Source of the DNA: Forficula auricularia
Taxonomy: Eukaryota; Arthropoda; Insecta; Dermaptera; Forficulidae
Direction of reading: 5' to 3'
DNA: 64,000 nt
NCBI GenBank assembly: GCA_024734495.1
Contig: JALMQS010000089.1
Coordinates: forward strand, 2,739,445-2,803,444
Position 1 is the first letter of the stretch; every line of letters begins with the position of its first letter. Shown here in pieces: positions 10,590 to 22,905 of the stretch. The notes beneath the pieces are model-generated. The model searched no databases. It saw only the letters and a program-made list of their open reading frames with translations, and was not told the DNA's origin. A program made the translations under genes and the position numbers.

Positions 10590-12600
10590 TTAATTAAAAA
10601 TAATTCTCATTTAATATTCGAGGAATAACCATTCTAGATTGGATTTTTGACATTTCGGTTATTATTGTAACCATTGCTGAAGACATGGAGGAATCGACTT
10701 AAAATCAAAAATAGCCACCGATTCTCATCTAATACTTGAGGAATAACAATTCTACATTAGGTTTTTGACGTTGCGATTATTATTGGTAACCATTGCTGAA
10801 GACATGGAGGATCGACTTAAAATCAAAAATAACGATCGATTCTCATCTAATACTAGAGGAATAACCTTATTGCATTCCATTTTTGATGTTTTGACCATTA
10901 ATGGCAACCTCTACTGAAAACGTGGAAGAATCGACTTAAAATCAAAAAGACTAAATTCTTTTGACGTGACAACGTCTTATAAATTGGTTTGCCGGGTGAC
11001 ACTTCAAGAAACTGCGTTACGCTCCGCTCACGTTATGCGCTCACAATGAGAGCGAGTGAGAGGCACGCGTCCCTTCCACTCGGGCATGGTTAGCCCGCCT
11101 AAGAGCGAGAGAGACAGACATAAAAAGTGAAAGGCACCCGTCCCTTCCACTCGAGCACAGTTAGCCCGCCTAAGAGCGAGAGAGACAGAGCGAGAGAGAG
11201 AGTGAGAGAGATAGGCATACACACCGGTTCATGTCTTGCGCTTCTATTTCGCTTAGGCGCCTGCATACAAGTTTACACGTTGCCAGTTAATTGTAAAACA
11301 ATTGTGTAGTGATAATGTGAAGGTAGTTTCGTCCATCGCAACAATTCAAACAGCAAAGGTAAATAATTTCAGACTGATAATATAACATGATGAAATAAAT
11401 GACTAAGACATAAGTGAATAGGTTATGTTGTAGTAATCACAATCACTGCGCAAGGTAGTAAGCGCGCGATTTACAAATTCAAAGATCAAATGTGAATTTG
11501 TTTTCTCCTTTTAGAAAATACACTTTGAATTAAAATCGATTGATATTAACAATTAATGTGATTTAAATAAATGTTCTAACTTTTAAGTTTAGTTTTTATA
11601 TTTATAACAATGTAAAACAAGTTAAATTTATTAATAACTTATAACAACTGATTGATTTAACATAAACCAATTTTGTGAATTCTTGAATTTGTTATTTATA
11701 TTAATAACTGTTTCAACAAAGTTCAATTTATGCAAAAATTTGAAATAAAAAATGAATTTAACATGACAAGTTTCTCAAATTCATTAAAGATACGTTTAAT
11801 CTTGATTGCGTATCAGATATGTCTAAGTCTACTACGTTAAAAGGAACAACCATTGACTTGACATTTTCTAGGCACATTACAGCAGAAACACTTCCTTTCA
11901 TTTCATATTTCTCCTATCATCGCCCTATCCTCAACAAAATCACTCAGATAGGAACAAGTTAAGTTGTAGTAAACGCTGTTTCATTGTACGCAAATGTATT
12001 GCAAGTTATTGTATGTATATTTGTATATAAATACGTATGTATGTGTAAAGGTAAAAATAAAATTTTGTTAATATGAAATTCAGTGCGAGATTCTTTGTAT
12101 AAATTAATGTTTTAAATATAATTCTTTGTATAAATAAATGTTTTAAATTGTTACTATTATTTCATCCTTCTTCCTACTATACGAATGAATATTCACATTA
12201 AAATTATTTTACCACTCAAAGTCGTTGTCACGTAAAACTTTCGCCCGTATACCGACTTTACAGGCAACCATTTTTTTGGTAAACAACTCATGAGGTTATT
12301 CCTCTAGTATTAGATGAGAATCAATCGCTATTTTTGGTTTAAAGTCCATTTCTCTATGTCTTCAGCAATGGTTACCAATAAAAACCGAAACGTCAAAAAT
12401 CCAATATAGAATGGTTATTCCTCAAGTACTAGTTGAGCATCAATCGCCATTTTTGGTTTAAAAGTCGATTTCTCTATGTCTTAAGCAAAAGTAACGGATA
12501 AGAAAACAACGCAGTTGCTATGGTTACTTATAAAATTTCCTCCCAAATTTTTACCATTTCACAGCGAGAAGCCTAACCATTCTTACTTAAGTTAGGTTAA
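10590..12600. repeat. Inverted element with 118-bp tandem modules
   Basis: Three tandem units of about 118 bp start at 10621, 10739 and 10857 (each beginning aggaataac and containing gctgaagacatggagga). Two inverted units occupy about 12290-12500. Further single units lie at 48640-48708 and 50880-51060. The outer right side (12500-12600) matches 48560-48640 inverted. Arms plus tandem subterminal units suggest a DNA transposon with array-like ends. Confidence 0.65.
11030..11350 (+). promoter_or_regulatory. GC-rich purine-repeat block with internal duplication; possible promoter
   Basis: The segment cgtcccttccactcg...gcccgcctaagagcgagag occurs twice in tandem (about 11065-11110 and 11138-11183), followed by a GA-rich run. 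Downstream, near 11358, gcaaag|gtaaat looks like a splice donor. A transcription start is only a guess from composition. No coding sequence follows that I can support. Confidence 0.25.
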
Positions 12601-13015
12601 ATGAGCTATATTAAAACGATCAAATGAATAAATTTTAAAGAATTTAAAACAAAAAATTAAAAAAGTACTATTTTACTCTAAAGTACTTTAAAATATGATT
12701 TTACTAAAAACGTTATTTCACCTTTTTTGTGGTCCCCAAGGTACTTAATTAGGATATTAAATTTCATCAAAATTGGTTAAGTCATTTTCAAGATATTTAG
12801 AAAAAACTAAAAAGTACTGAAATAAAGTACAAATGTTTATGGACCGATATGTACCAAAAACTAATCAGCGCTTCATTTTGTTAAACTAATAGTATGTTTT
12901 CAATTTCAATTCAATCAATTGCAACAGTGTGGAAAAAATCGTGGACGAAAAAAACGATAACATCCATCCATCCATCCATCCATCCATCCACTTAACATAC
13001 ATGAATTAAATAAAT
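12601..13015 (-). repeat. Repeat family R4 (inverted copy)
   Basis: Matches 32670-33010 and 48150-48520 in the opposite orientation (blocks ttttggtacatatcgg, tagttttttctaaatatctt, ccacaccgttgc). It ends in a CATC microsatellite at 12961-12990. In this copy R4 runs directly into the 118-bp-module family, as at 48500-48700, so the two are parts of one larger element. Confidence 0.65.
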
Positions 13016-13079
13016 AATTCTTTAGGTATCTTGACTATTTTGGTGCTATACTGATCCAAACGCAGAAAGAATCATTAAA

Positions 13080-13355
13080 ATCGGTACATAAACAAAGAAG
13101 TTATGCCTGAACAAACAAAGCAAAAAAGGTCCAATACCAATGAAAAAAACGGGACTCAATAATGCAAAAAAATCATCAAAATCAACTCACAATTCGCGAA
13201 GATATCAGGTAACATAGACACAAAAAAATTAATCGAATTGAGAACCTCTTCTTTTTTTGAAGTTGGTTAAAAATTGCATGATAATCAGCTTATAAAACTA
13301 AACTGGAATCCATTGCTAGGCTTACTGTTAGAAATTTTTGTTGAGCAGTGATTAT
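13080..13355. repeat. Fragments of ACCGACTTC and Harbinger-like families
   Basis: About 13080-13270 (minus) carries the diverged ACCGACTTC end (gaacctcttctttttttgaa). 13280-13350 matches the right arm of the Harbinger-like MITE at 38005-38632 (ggaatccattgctaggctta ... ttttgttgagcagtg). Confidence 0.55.
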
Positions 13356-13800
13356 TTAATAATATTTATATTTGGGCTATAACTTGGATTATGCCACTCT
13401 GTATATGAATTGATCTTGTCTCTGCCCTTGTGACTTAGGTAGTTAGTTAATTTATACAAAATAAATCTCGGTTGATGTCTGTCTATCAGTTCTAATTTAG
13501 TGTGTACACCGTGTTCAATTAATGTTCATATATATTTAACATGAAACGAAACATAAAATCCCTAGACGCCGATATTCCACTGTAACAACAACATCAACAA
13601 CATCATCAGGGTTGTCACCCACACACGACAGACAATTAATTTAAGAGGGGGCCGGGGAGGGATCCTTGAAGAATATCAAAACCATAAGTGGATAGAATAC
13701 CTAATTAGATTTTATCAGGTTGGCATTATTATTTAATTAGTAGATTGAGGATATAAACGGAATTTAGATATAATAGAATAAATTTCTATACCATAGGTAA
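13356..13800. other. Unassigned region
   Basis: No gene or repeat family recognised. Contains a small CAACAA repeat near 13585-13605. Confidence 0.4.
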
Positions 13801-14795
13801 TCTATATATATAAAATTCTTTGCCCGATACACTCACTCACTCACTCACTCACGCACCCATCATCAAAACAGCCATAACCACTGGACATAGAAACATGAAA
13901 TTTGGAGAGGATATTACATCTATGACATAGGGGCTCACTAAGAAAGATTTTTCTAAATTCGACCCCTAAGGGGGTCAAAGGGGGCAAAGTGTGTTTTCAC
14001 TGATTATGCGATATCTCTTAAGGACAATAAAATATCTATTTGCTTTTTACTTATAAAAATACTAAATTGAAATATCTAAAAACAAATTTCAGGATTTTTT
14101 GAAATTCGACCCCTAAAGGGGTCAAAAGGGGCAAAATATCTTTGCAATGTGTTTACACTAATTATGCATTTTTAATTAAGAACGATAAGATATCTACTTG
14201 ATTTTTACTTAATAAAATTCTAAATACAAATATCTAAAAAGTAATTTCAGGACTTTTTGAAATTCAACTCCCAACTATCCAAAATATGAGTGGGGGCAAA
14301 AATTAAAACTCTCTCCTATCTTGATCAAATTTTGTAGAGTTATTCTTTATTACTTTAAGAAACTATTCCTGTAAAAATCAACTATCAAAATTGTCTGTAT
14401 GGGGGTGAAGGAGGGGGGAGCAAATTATAGAAATTTTTACCTTTTTAGTTCGTTTACTCTTTAGAAAACTGAGAGTTATTTATTTGCAAATATCTAAATA
14501 TTTCTAAATATCTAAAAAATCATTTCAACCTCCCAAAATGTGAGTGGGGGCAAAAAATTAATGCTCTCTCGGATATAGATCAAATTTTGTAATGTTAGTT
14601 TTTAAGACTATATAAAATGTGTGCTGTAAAAATCAATAGCCAAAATGAGTGCGTGGGGGCGAAAGAGAGGGCAAAATATTAAAAAAATATATTACAGACA
14701 TAATAATCACATACCGAGACGCTGCCCGCCAGGGCTACCTGTCCGGAGGGCCGAGCTGTAGAGGGCGTGCCGAAGCCATGCCTGGATCAGCTCCT
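13801..14795 (+). mobile_element. Non-autonomous Helitron-like element A
   Basis: Begins TCTATATATATAAAATTC after host A, then an ACTC microsatellite. The 3' domain (14715-14790) has the cgctgcccgccagggc block and a hairpin GGCGTGCCGAAGCCATGCC. The expected CTRRT end is degenerate (CTCCT). The interior contains anciently repeated blocks (gacccctaa-ggggtcaaa-gggg) and no Rep/helicase gene. Confidence 0.65.
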
Positions 14796-14796
14796 A

Positions 14797-15496
14797 TCTA
14801 TATATATAAAATTAAGGTTTTGTCTGTACATTGGTCCAAATCACTCAAAATTTTTGTTGCACATGTTTCAAGCAAAGTTATGAACGAAAACACCCTCAAC
14901 AAAATTCATGTATGTATGTCTGTCTGTATGTTTGCGTGGTTTCCGCGAAAAATTGCTCACGATTCACCTAAAAACGGCTTAAGGGATTATTATGAAAGTT
15001 CATATTTGCATCAGATGTCTTCTAACTTACGTTTATAACGTTTTGATATTTTGACCCCAAAAGGGCGTTTGGGGGGCGTACGAATGAAAATTGTCAAATA
15101 ACTCCTAAAGTATTAACTCTACAGCAAATTTTCATGTGAACAAAGTTGTAGGGGATCTGATTTTTGATAACTTTTGTTTAAAAAAATTCCCCGCAAAAAC
15201 CATTCAAAAAAAGTGGGGGTAGGGGTGAAAAAATGTAAATTCTTGCCCTTGGAGTAAACTCAACCAAATTTTGTATACATAGTCTGTGGGACACTAGAGA
15301 GCTAGAAATGCAAAAACTAACCAACCAAAATTGGGGGAAGGTCACAAAATGTAAATTCTTGCTATTGGAGCAAGCTCAACCAATTTTTTGGAGGCATGGC
15401 GGGTGTGCGGGGGGGGGGGGTGCTGGGTGGGGTCCGGGGGTGGTGGTAGCCTCCTGGCTACCAAGAGAACCGCCGAAGGCGGGCATTGCAAATAGG
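14797..15496 (+). mobile_element. Non-autonomous Helitron-like element B
   Basis: 5' end TCTATATATATAAAATTAAGG follows host A directly after element A. The 3' hairpin is CCGCCGAAGGCGGG near 15470-15484, followed by a mutated tail (the intact relative at 59777-60526 ends GCAGCTAGT). The interior has two copies of the 105-bp module shared with repeat family R1. A G-rich tract lies at 15411-15445. Confidence 0.75.
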
Positions 15497-15911
15497 ATGA
15501 AACAAATACAATTCTTTTATAAAAATCTAAAAAGTATTATCAATCGAACAGGAGTTTTTTGCATTACCATTTTACAAATTAATTATTTTTGTAATTCACC
15601 AAAACTGGAAAGAGCTTACCGTGGCTTGAAAAAGTTTTTCTTTTTCTTTCAATTTTAAGTTATTTAATGGGGATTTTAAAGCGTTGTGATGATACAGGCA
15701 TAAATATACAAACACTTTTTTTTCTAATCAAATTAAATAAACAAACAAATTAATTATTTTAAAACCCATAATATTGTATTACAAATAAGTGATATATTAA
15801 AATGAATTAAGAAATGACATTCAGTCCAGTCTTAGATTAATTAAATCAGAAAATACATTTTTATTATTTTAGTTTTAGTATATATAAGTATTGAAATAAA
15901 TTTAAGTATAA
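15497..15911. other. AT-rich spacer
   Basis: No gene or recognised repeat. Confidence 0.4.
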
Positions 15912-16188
15912 AATAAATACAATATTTCATAAAATTAATCTCAAAACGTTTATTAGAAATCCAAGCGTTTCGGGAAAATTCTCCATTTATCAAAAGAATT
16001 TGGAAAAATAATTCCTTTAAAAAAGAAATATAAAGCAGAGCTATGTATTTATTTTTAAATTGAAGTATTTTTAAATTTATATGCTTTATATTTCCTTTTA
16101 AATTTTTTTCCAAATTCCATTGATAAAAGTGGAACTTTTCTCGAATGTTTCGATTTCTAATAAACGTTTTGAGATTATTTTATAAAAG
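15912..16188. repeat. Foldback, possible degenerate hammerhead family
   Basis: Arms about 15912-15990 and 16120-16188 are inverted (atctcaaaacgtttattaga and its complement). Relatives occur at 19925-20010, 44115-44215 and perhaps 33195-33270. In each, on one strand, a TTGATAA-like box precedes a hairpin (e.g. GGAGAATTTTCC) followed by CGAAACGYTT. Confidence 0.55.
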
Positions 16189-16189
16189 A

Positions 16190-16861
16190 GCGAACTGCTC
16201 CAAGCCTGCCTTCGGCACGCCCTCTACAGCTCGGCCCTCCGGGCAGGCAGCCCTGGCGGGCTGCGTCTCGGCATGTGATTATTAGGTCTCCAATATGCAT
16301 TTTAAAAAAAGCTCCGTTCCCATAAAAAGTATGTTTTTTCAATTATTTTTTAAATATTTGCTAATAAATAATCCACAGTTTTCTAAAGAGTAAATTTACT
16401 AAAAAGCTAAAAATTTCTATAATCCCCCCCCCTTCGCCCCCATACAGTCAATTTTGATAGTTCATTTTTACAGGAATAGTTTGTTAAAGTAATAAAGAAT
16501 AACTCTACAAAATTTCATCAAGATAGGAGAGAGTTTTAATTTTTGCCCCCACTCACATTTTGGATAGTTGGGAGTCGAATTTCAAAAAATCCTGAAATCT
16601 GTTTTTAGATATTTTAATTTAGTATTTTTATAAGTAAAAAGCAAGTAGATATTTTATCGTTCTTAAGAGATATCGCGAGATCAGTGAAAGCACACTTTGC
16701 CCCTTAGGGGTCGAATTTCAAAAAATCCTTTCTTAGTTAGCCCCTATGTCATAGATGTAATATCCTCTCCAAATTTAATGTTTCTATGTGCAGTGGTTCT
16801 GGCTGTTTTGATGATGAGTGAGTGAGTGAGTGTATCGGGCAAAGAATTTTATATATATAGA
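16190..16861 (-). mobile_element. Non-autonomous Helitron-like element C
   Basis: Same family as element A in opposite orientation. The minus-strand 5' end TCTATATATATAAAATTC is at 16861-16844 after host A, followed by the ACTC-type repeat. The 3' domain (16270-16195) contains the cccgccagggc block and hairpin GGCGTGCCGAAGGCAGGC. A and C together make the cluster look like one giant palindrome. Confidence 0.7.
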
Positions 16862-17440
16862 TGTATTTATTTTATACGTAAAACAACCAAAAATTATTTC
16901 AATGTATATAGAAGAAACTGCTGGCTGGGCCTTGATCATATTAAATTATTTTATAGTGATTTTAAGTATTTCTGATGATACAGGCATAAATATACAAACA
17001 TATTATGTTTCTTCTATGCCAATTAATTAAATAATCAAATTATTAATTTTAAGACCCACTAATGTTGTATTACAAATGAGTGATTATATTAAATTTTATT
17101 AAGAAATAAGATTTCTCATTGTGAGGAAAGGAGAATTCAATAACCAATCGACTTGATTGGGGAATAATGGATTTGAAATAATTATCGGAAAAGAGGTTTT
17201 TTTATCTAATTAGATTTTTCCTCTTATTAAAAACAAGGACTAAAGATGAATAAGGACACTCGATGGTGGAGAAGTAATCTCGGAATCGAAGCAAAAATAC
17301 AATGTATACATTAATTAATGTAAAATAATTAGTTTAATAAAATTTATAAAAAAAAGAAATAAGATTTCTCGATTTATAAGAATTGTATGAAAATGTAAAA
17401 GGTTTTTCAAGGCTCGGTACGCTCTCTGTGACTTTACTTG
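16862..17440. other. AT-rich region, no gene seen
   Basis: Short ORFs only; no recognised repeat. Confidence 0.4.
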
Positions 17441-17465
17441 AATTGGTATTTTTATTTTTTAATGA

Positions 17466-17555
17466 AAGTGATGAGATAAGGAGTTACACCAAAAAGGTGT
17501 AACCTTAAAGGCCTGGGTTAGCCCCTCCATCGTGAAAAGAAGAAGAAAGAATTTT
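17466..17555 (+). repeat. SINE body fragment
   Basis: Shares tgatgag-gaaggag-tacacc and aaaggcctggg...cccctccatcgtgaaaagaa with the SINE at 61764-62000 (minus) and a piece at 31351-31440 (plus). 17560-17640 is richer in G+C and unassigned. Confidence 0.6.
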
Positions 17556-17665
17556 ATGGGCTAAGCGGGTGTCGAAGGTATCTGTGGATACGGGTCTTAA
17601 ACAGCTGAAGGTTATAAGTCGCGGGAAAGATGCTGCCAGGGAGGATATCAGCTATAATGTTTTAA

Positions 17666-18044
17666 CATATAGTGGGCCAACTTTTTTTATTTTTTTATTT
17701 ATTTATTTTTTTTTTTTTTAATAAAACTTTGATTTATTCTGCGTATATATTTTTGCTTTTCTTTTTAATTATCAAATTAAGAATAAATAAATTTTAAACA
17801 TAAAAGACCATTTAAAGTTTTTTTGCATTTTAATTTACCGTTCATGTCAAAACTATTTATGTAAATTAAACAAATTTGGTTTGTAAGTCTATTGATAAAC
17901 ATTTCTTCAAATTTTTACCTTTTATAATTCAGTAACCTCGCCTCATTCCCAATACCCTAAATTACAGGATTTTGATATAGGGGGCGCTGATAAATTTTCC
18001 GCTCCTTAGGGGGCCGGTAGCTTTAAAAAGGTTGAGAACCACTG
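17666..18044 (-). mobile_element. hAT-like element remnant (left arm)
   Basis: On the minus strand, CAGTGGTTCTCAACCTTTTT at 18044-18025 is a typical hAT (Charlie-like) terminus. No transposase remains. The inverted duplicate is at 26251-26609. Confidence 0.55.
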
Positions 18045-19576
18045 ACGTAAGGTTTTAATATTTAACGCCTAAGGATGCAACCGGCAATTCAGAGGGTTCG
18101 ATAAGAATGCATAACCTAAAACACACAGGCGAACCCTCTAGCTTACTAATCTCCACTCACCCCCCTCTTCTAACCCAGATTTGGGTCGCGAAACATATTC
18201 ATTGGGTCTCGCCGAGTCGTTAAAAAATATCTAAATATTTTACTACATTTAAATTCAATAGGTTTAAAAATACAGTGTGTCAATTTGAAAAATTCCCACC
18301 CCTACTATCGCTAAACTGACAAATTACTTCAAAAATCCGGCAAAGGAGAAGAATTTTGACGTATAAATCAGATTGCCCCCTTCACCCACTTGAACCCCCC
18401 CCCCCAAAAAAAAAAATCTTAAATGGAACAGGGGATCGATTGAGACATCATTTTGAAGGGATTTTTATTCTGTACAATTTAGTGTGCAATTTTTTTTAAT
18501 TTGAATGCTGTGTTGCCAAGTTAGGCGACTTTGATTATTGCAAAATTGAATTTTTGTAATTATTTGTGTATTACATTAAACTTATAAATTCTCATTAAAA
18601 CAGGTTTTGACCGTGGTAGGTACGTTGTTTTAATAAATCAAATTTTACAGTAAAGTAGCATCATACCTACTAGATTAACGTAAACCACAAACAAATTAAT
18701 TCTTTCTAATTTGAACACGTTTTTTATTCTTGTACATTTATTTTGCAAATGATTAACAAAACAAAATTGAAAGCAACAAAGTCAAAATTGAAAACACTAA
18801 AACTAAAACTTTAGCTTAGCTTAGGAATCAAGTTTCTAGGACGAGTGGTTTTCATTTTATGAAGGAAAAATTGCGATTTTTTGCAAAAAATTGTATTTTT
18901 TCATTAACTTACCATTATTCAATTAAGATGAAACTTTGTTTCCATTCTAGCAAATCTAATTTAGTTTAAAAATGTATAGGGTGGTTTTAGTCGTAAACGT
19001 GCTCTTTCATGGTCGAAATGGGAAAGATCGAAAAAAGTGCGAGTTTTTAGGATATTCAAAAGTGATCCCGGAGGCTGTTTTTTGGATCCCCATTAAAAAT
19101 CAAACTTCTGGACCAATTTTGCATTTCTTTTTTTCACATAACTCGAAATTTTGTCCTCTTTAATTTACTATAGAACGGTTATTTACAAAATATTAACTGT
19201 TTTCGAGTTATATGGGGAAAACTAGAAAACTCAGAAAATTTCGATTTTTTTCGGCTACCAAAAGTTGTCCTCCACACTTTCGAGGTCGCAAACTTAGATT
19301 TGGCATATCCACACAATACCAAACTATCTTATAAAAAAATCTTTCCCCGGCGATTAATGTAAGCTTAAACTCCTCTATTTACTGAATATTTATTACGAGA
19401 AAGTTCAAACAAATATAAGAAAATCACTAAAAAATATTAATTTTTGAACTTGAATTTTTATTATTTTACATTTGTATGCTATTACTAATCATTATTCTTG
19501 AATTAAAAAGACTCCGATGTTCAGCCAAAAATTTTCTGATTGTAATAAAATTATGAAAAAATCACTAATTTTTTAA
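18045..19576 (+). repeat. Interior of left duplication arm (families R2 and R3)
   Basis: Noncoding repeat sequence. 18810-18900 resembles R3 and 18960-19200 resembles R2. No splice-bounded exon. All of it has an inverted partner at 24716-26250. Confidence 0.6.
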
Positions 19577-19830
19577 CCGACTTCAAAAAAGGAGGTGGTT
19601 ATCAATTCCACTGAATTTTTGTATGTCTATGTTACCTGATATCTTCACCAATTTTGAACCGATTTTGGTAATTTTTTTTTGCATTGGGTTCAGTCTACTT
19701 CCCGATTAGTCCCCTTTTTTTGCATTGGTATTGTACCTTTTTTGATATGTTCGGGTATAACTTCTTTGATTATGGTCCAATTTCAATGACCTTAGAGATG
19801 GTTCCATATTAATTTTTGTCAAGTTCTGAT
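19577..19830 (+). repeat. ACCGACTTC MITE end
   Basis: Starts ttaaccgacttcaaaaaagg and shares ggttcagtctacttcccgat with 24450-24715 (minus), 43594-44050, 46674-47366 and 54295-54590 (minus). Very similar repeats are widespread in insect genomes (established knowledge). Confidence 0.7.
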
Positions 19831-20955
19831 GATATGATCATTGACGAAATAACGTAAATCTCCAATTCTTATGAGCAAATAATCGAAATTATAATAAATA
19901 AAATCTTTTATATAAAATTAAAAAAAAATCTTAAAACGTTCATTTAAAACCCACAAAACGTTTCGAGAGAATTTCTTTATTTATTAATTGAATTTTATTA
20001 TTCATTCGCCTGGAATTGAATTATTAGATTATTTGAATCTTTGAGCATTCAAAAAAATGGAGGAAAGACAATGAACATAGTAGTTTAGAATTAAACAATT
20101 ATTTAATCAAGTATTATTTCACTTAACATTGCGTTATATGTAAATCGTTTAGAGAATTTATTTGATTGATTTGATTAAGAATTTTATCGCGGGAAGTATT
20201 TAGTACTAAAATATACTATTTAAGACTTACAATATTATTGAGCGAGTAACTAAAAAAATTTATATTTATTTATTTATTTATTTATCGATTTTCTTCTTTC
20301 TCTGCTATTACAATTTATTGCACCAGTAGGAAATTATAATATTTGTTTTAAATGCATATTAATTACAACGATCAAAGCAAATCATCATAAAATACATCAC
20401 AAATACTGAGAGACAAATAAATAATTAAATAAATAATAATAAAAAATGGTTATTTTTCAAAAAAAATAATAATATATCATAGATTATGCAAAATATTAAT
20501 AATATGTTTATAATATTAAATAATACAAATTCTAAATTTATTATTTAATTATAATTAACATTAAAATCTGAAAATATTAGTATTAATATTATTATGATAA
20601 TTGTTCTCTGTTGAAATGAAAATTTATATCATATCTATCAAAATGGATAATTTATTGGTGTTTAATATTAATATTATATTAATAAAGACAGAAAAGGTAA
20701 ATACGAGTGGGTCGGGGGAGGGGGGGGGATAATAAAATTAATACACCTCTATTGAATATATGTATATAGGTGAATAATTTAATGACTATATCACAAATAT
20801 TAAAACGATTGATGTAATTAATAGGGGGAGATTTAAAATAAAAAGGAGAGGTCTTTCATAAAAGGGAAATCAATGAGGTTGTCCTCTACTTGATGGAAAT
20901 AAACATATACCTACTATATACCAAATACGAGTATAAATATGTAGATAGGTATATT
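19831..20955. other. AT-rich spacer of the inverted duplication
   Basis: AT-rich, with a TTTA microsatellite at 20266-20285 and a G-run near 20713-20728. 19925-20010 resembles one arm of the 15912-16188 foldback. No gene. Confidence 0.45.
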
Positions 20956-21228
20956 TAATTTATTTGTTTGAGAGTACGCCTATAGTTTTGAAGGTTGTGA
21001 TCTTCATCATCAGTAGTTTTAATTAGAAAAATTATATTCTGTTATTTCTCATGGGGTTCAATTAATCGATTAGAAATAAAATATTCGTCTTGCTGTCATA
21101 GAAAACGAGCCACAAAACGAATTTATTATATCCAAACGGGTAATTGACCCCATGAGAAATAACAATTAAAAAGAATGATTATGAAAATCAGAACCTTCAA
21201 AACTATAGTCTCAAACAAATAAATTATA
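20956..21228. repeat. Foldback with hammerhead-like remnant
   Basis: Inverted arms (taatttatttgtttgagagt at left, complement at right; ttatttctcatggggttcaa also paired). The left arm on the minus strand reads CTGATGA, T, GAAG-loop-CTTC, AAAACTA (about 21030-20985). This is the hammerhead arrangement with the GAAA box mutated to AAAA. Confidence 0.55.
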
Positions 21229-21721
21229 TATTGAAATAAGCTGACGTGTTCTGATTCATCGGTTTGTCGTCTCTTTATAACTCTTATAACTTACTCTTTT
21301 ATTTTAAGTCAGAGAGAAAAACTCTTCTAATATAATTTATATGATATATTATTGTCTATCTAGGTACCATATATAAGCATATAGATAACGCCTGACCACG
21401 GCAACCTGTCCTGACTTGCAGCGAAACATGTCAAGACTTGTAGACTAACGCTAACATTGATGATTTATTGAAAAGAAATATTTTTAATTATAAAAAATGG
21501 CTTTTATCATCATCGCATACTGAATTTTGAAGAAAAATATTTAAAGTTATACATTTAGCAGGGTCATTATTATCCTCTATAAATATTACATACATATTCA
21601 GTTTTTTCAAAAATAAATTATCTATTTATTTTCGCCGATATTATAGAAAAACAAAATTATTAGAAAATAAATAATGATTTCTCTATCTAAGAGAAAGAAT
21701 TTCATGGATGAATAAAATCTA
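21229..21721. other. AT-rich region with family R1 start fragment
   Basis: 21238-21255 repeats agctgacgtgttctgat from family R1. Otherwise unassigned. Confidence 0.4.
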
Positions 21722-22903
21722 CCGGGCGAGTTTTTTATCTTGAGACAGTCTTATAACTCAAAAACAGTGCATTATATGGAAAAAAGTTTCAAATAAAAGT
21801 TTATTTATATCGAAGGGAAACTAAACTACACTATTGTTTGTTGACTTAGAACAAGCTTTCAAGGGTATTTCGAGGTAATGTTCTGTTTTTTTAAATGAAA
21901 ACCTATATGTTTCTGTACATATTCTTAATCTAAAAAAAAAAAACTGAACAACTTTCATTAGAACTATTTTTTTAATACGATATCAAATAAAAAAAAATAC
22001 ATGAATCAATTAGATCTCAAAAAAATCTTAATAATCATTTTTAATTATCTAATAATAATGATCAAATATTTAATTATTAAAAACATAATTTAATAATAAT
22101 TAATAATTTAATAATTGTACTACTACTGTTCTGAGACATTCCAGAGTATATTGCAAGTCCTCTGGATGAATTCCAGTTCCAATTTCTTTTGTTTTTTAAC
22201 AGATTTACAACACAATAAAATGAAGCTTGAGAGGGTGTATTCCTATCAAGAAAAAGCTCGGCATTCATTTCAATGGTAGCCCCTAACACTTCTTCCAAAT
22301 TCACTGCATAAATTAAGACCAATTTCAATTCTTTCTTCAACAAAAAATGCTCCATTTTTATTATGGAAATAATTGTAATACGACGAGAAAGAAAGTTTTT
22401 TTTAAACTCAAGAATTTTAAATAGTTCTATGAAATAGAAAATAATCTCTTAAATTTGTGTATAAAGAAGTTTTAATATTATCTTAAACACTTATTTTCAG
22501 TGTTGTGACTTTTCGATATAATAATTATTTATTTAATAATTAATTATTTAATCATTAACAATTGATAATTAAGTTAAATAATTGTTAAATATAATTATTA
22601 TAATTTTTTTTGAGATATAATTAATTTAATATTTTTTTATTTGATGCATATAATAAAATAGCTCTTATAAAAAAGTTGTTCAGTTTTTTTTGTAGATTCA
22701 GAATATGTATAAAAACATATAGGTTTCGATTTAAAAAACAGAACTTGACCTCGAAATAACCTTGAAAGCTTGTTCTAGGTCGAGAAACAATAGCATAGTT
22801 TAGTTTCCCCCTGATATAAATAAACTTTTATTTGAAACTTTTTTCCATATAATGCACTGTTTTTGAGTTATAAGACTGTCTCAAGATAAAAAAACTCACC
22901 CGG
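21722..22903 (-). mobile_element. DUF4817-bearing DNA transposon with long TIRs
   Basis: TA lies outside both ends (21720-21721 and 22904-22905). Ends read CCGGGCGAGTTTTTTATC and its near complement, with inverted similarity extending a few hundred bases inward. The body holds only a remnant of the N-terminal DUF4817 domain, so this is a non-autonomous deletion derivative. A second, one-ended copy is at 9483-10484. Confidence 0.8.
22077..22355 (-). pseudogene. DUF4817 helix-turn-helix remnant
   Basis: A 92-residue ORF beginning MEHFLLKKELKLVLIYAVNL, with LFLDRNTPSQASFYCVVNLLK. This matches the DUF4817 pattern (FPDR-x-x-PS-x-x-x-F-x-R-L) found at the N terminus of many insect transposon proteins. 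The conserved ERFPDR is changed to ELFLDR and the protein stops early, so it is a relic. Confidence 0.65.
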
Positions 22904-22905
22904 TA

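Noticed and set aside
13801..16861. A single 3-kb palindromic transposon
   Set aside because: The inverted ends belong to two separate Helitron-like elements (A and C) with their own 3' ends and a third element (B) between them.
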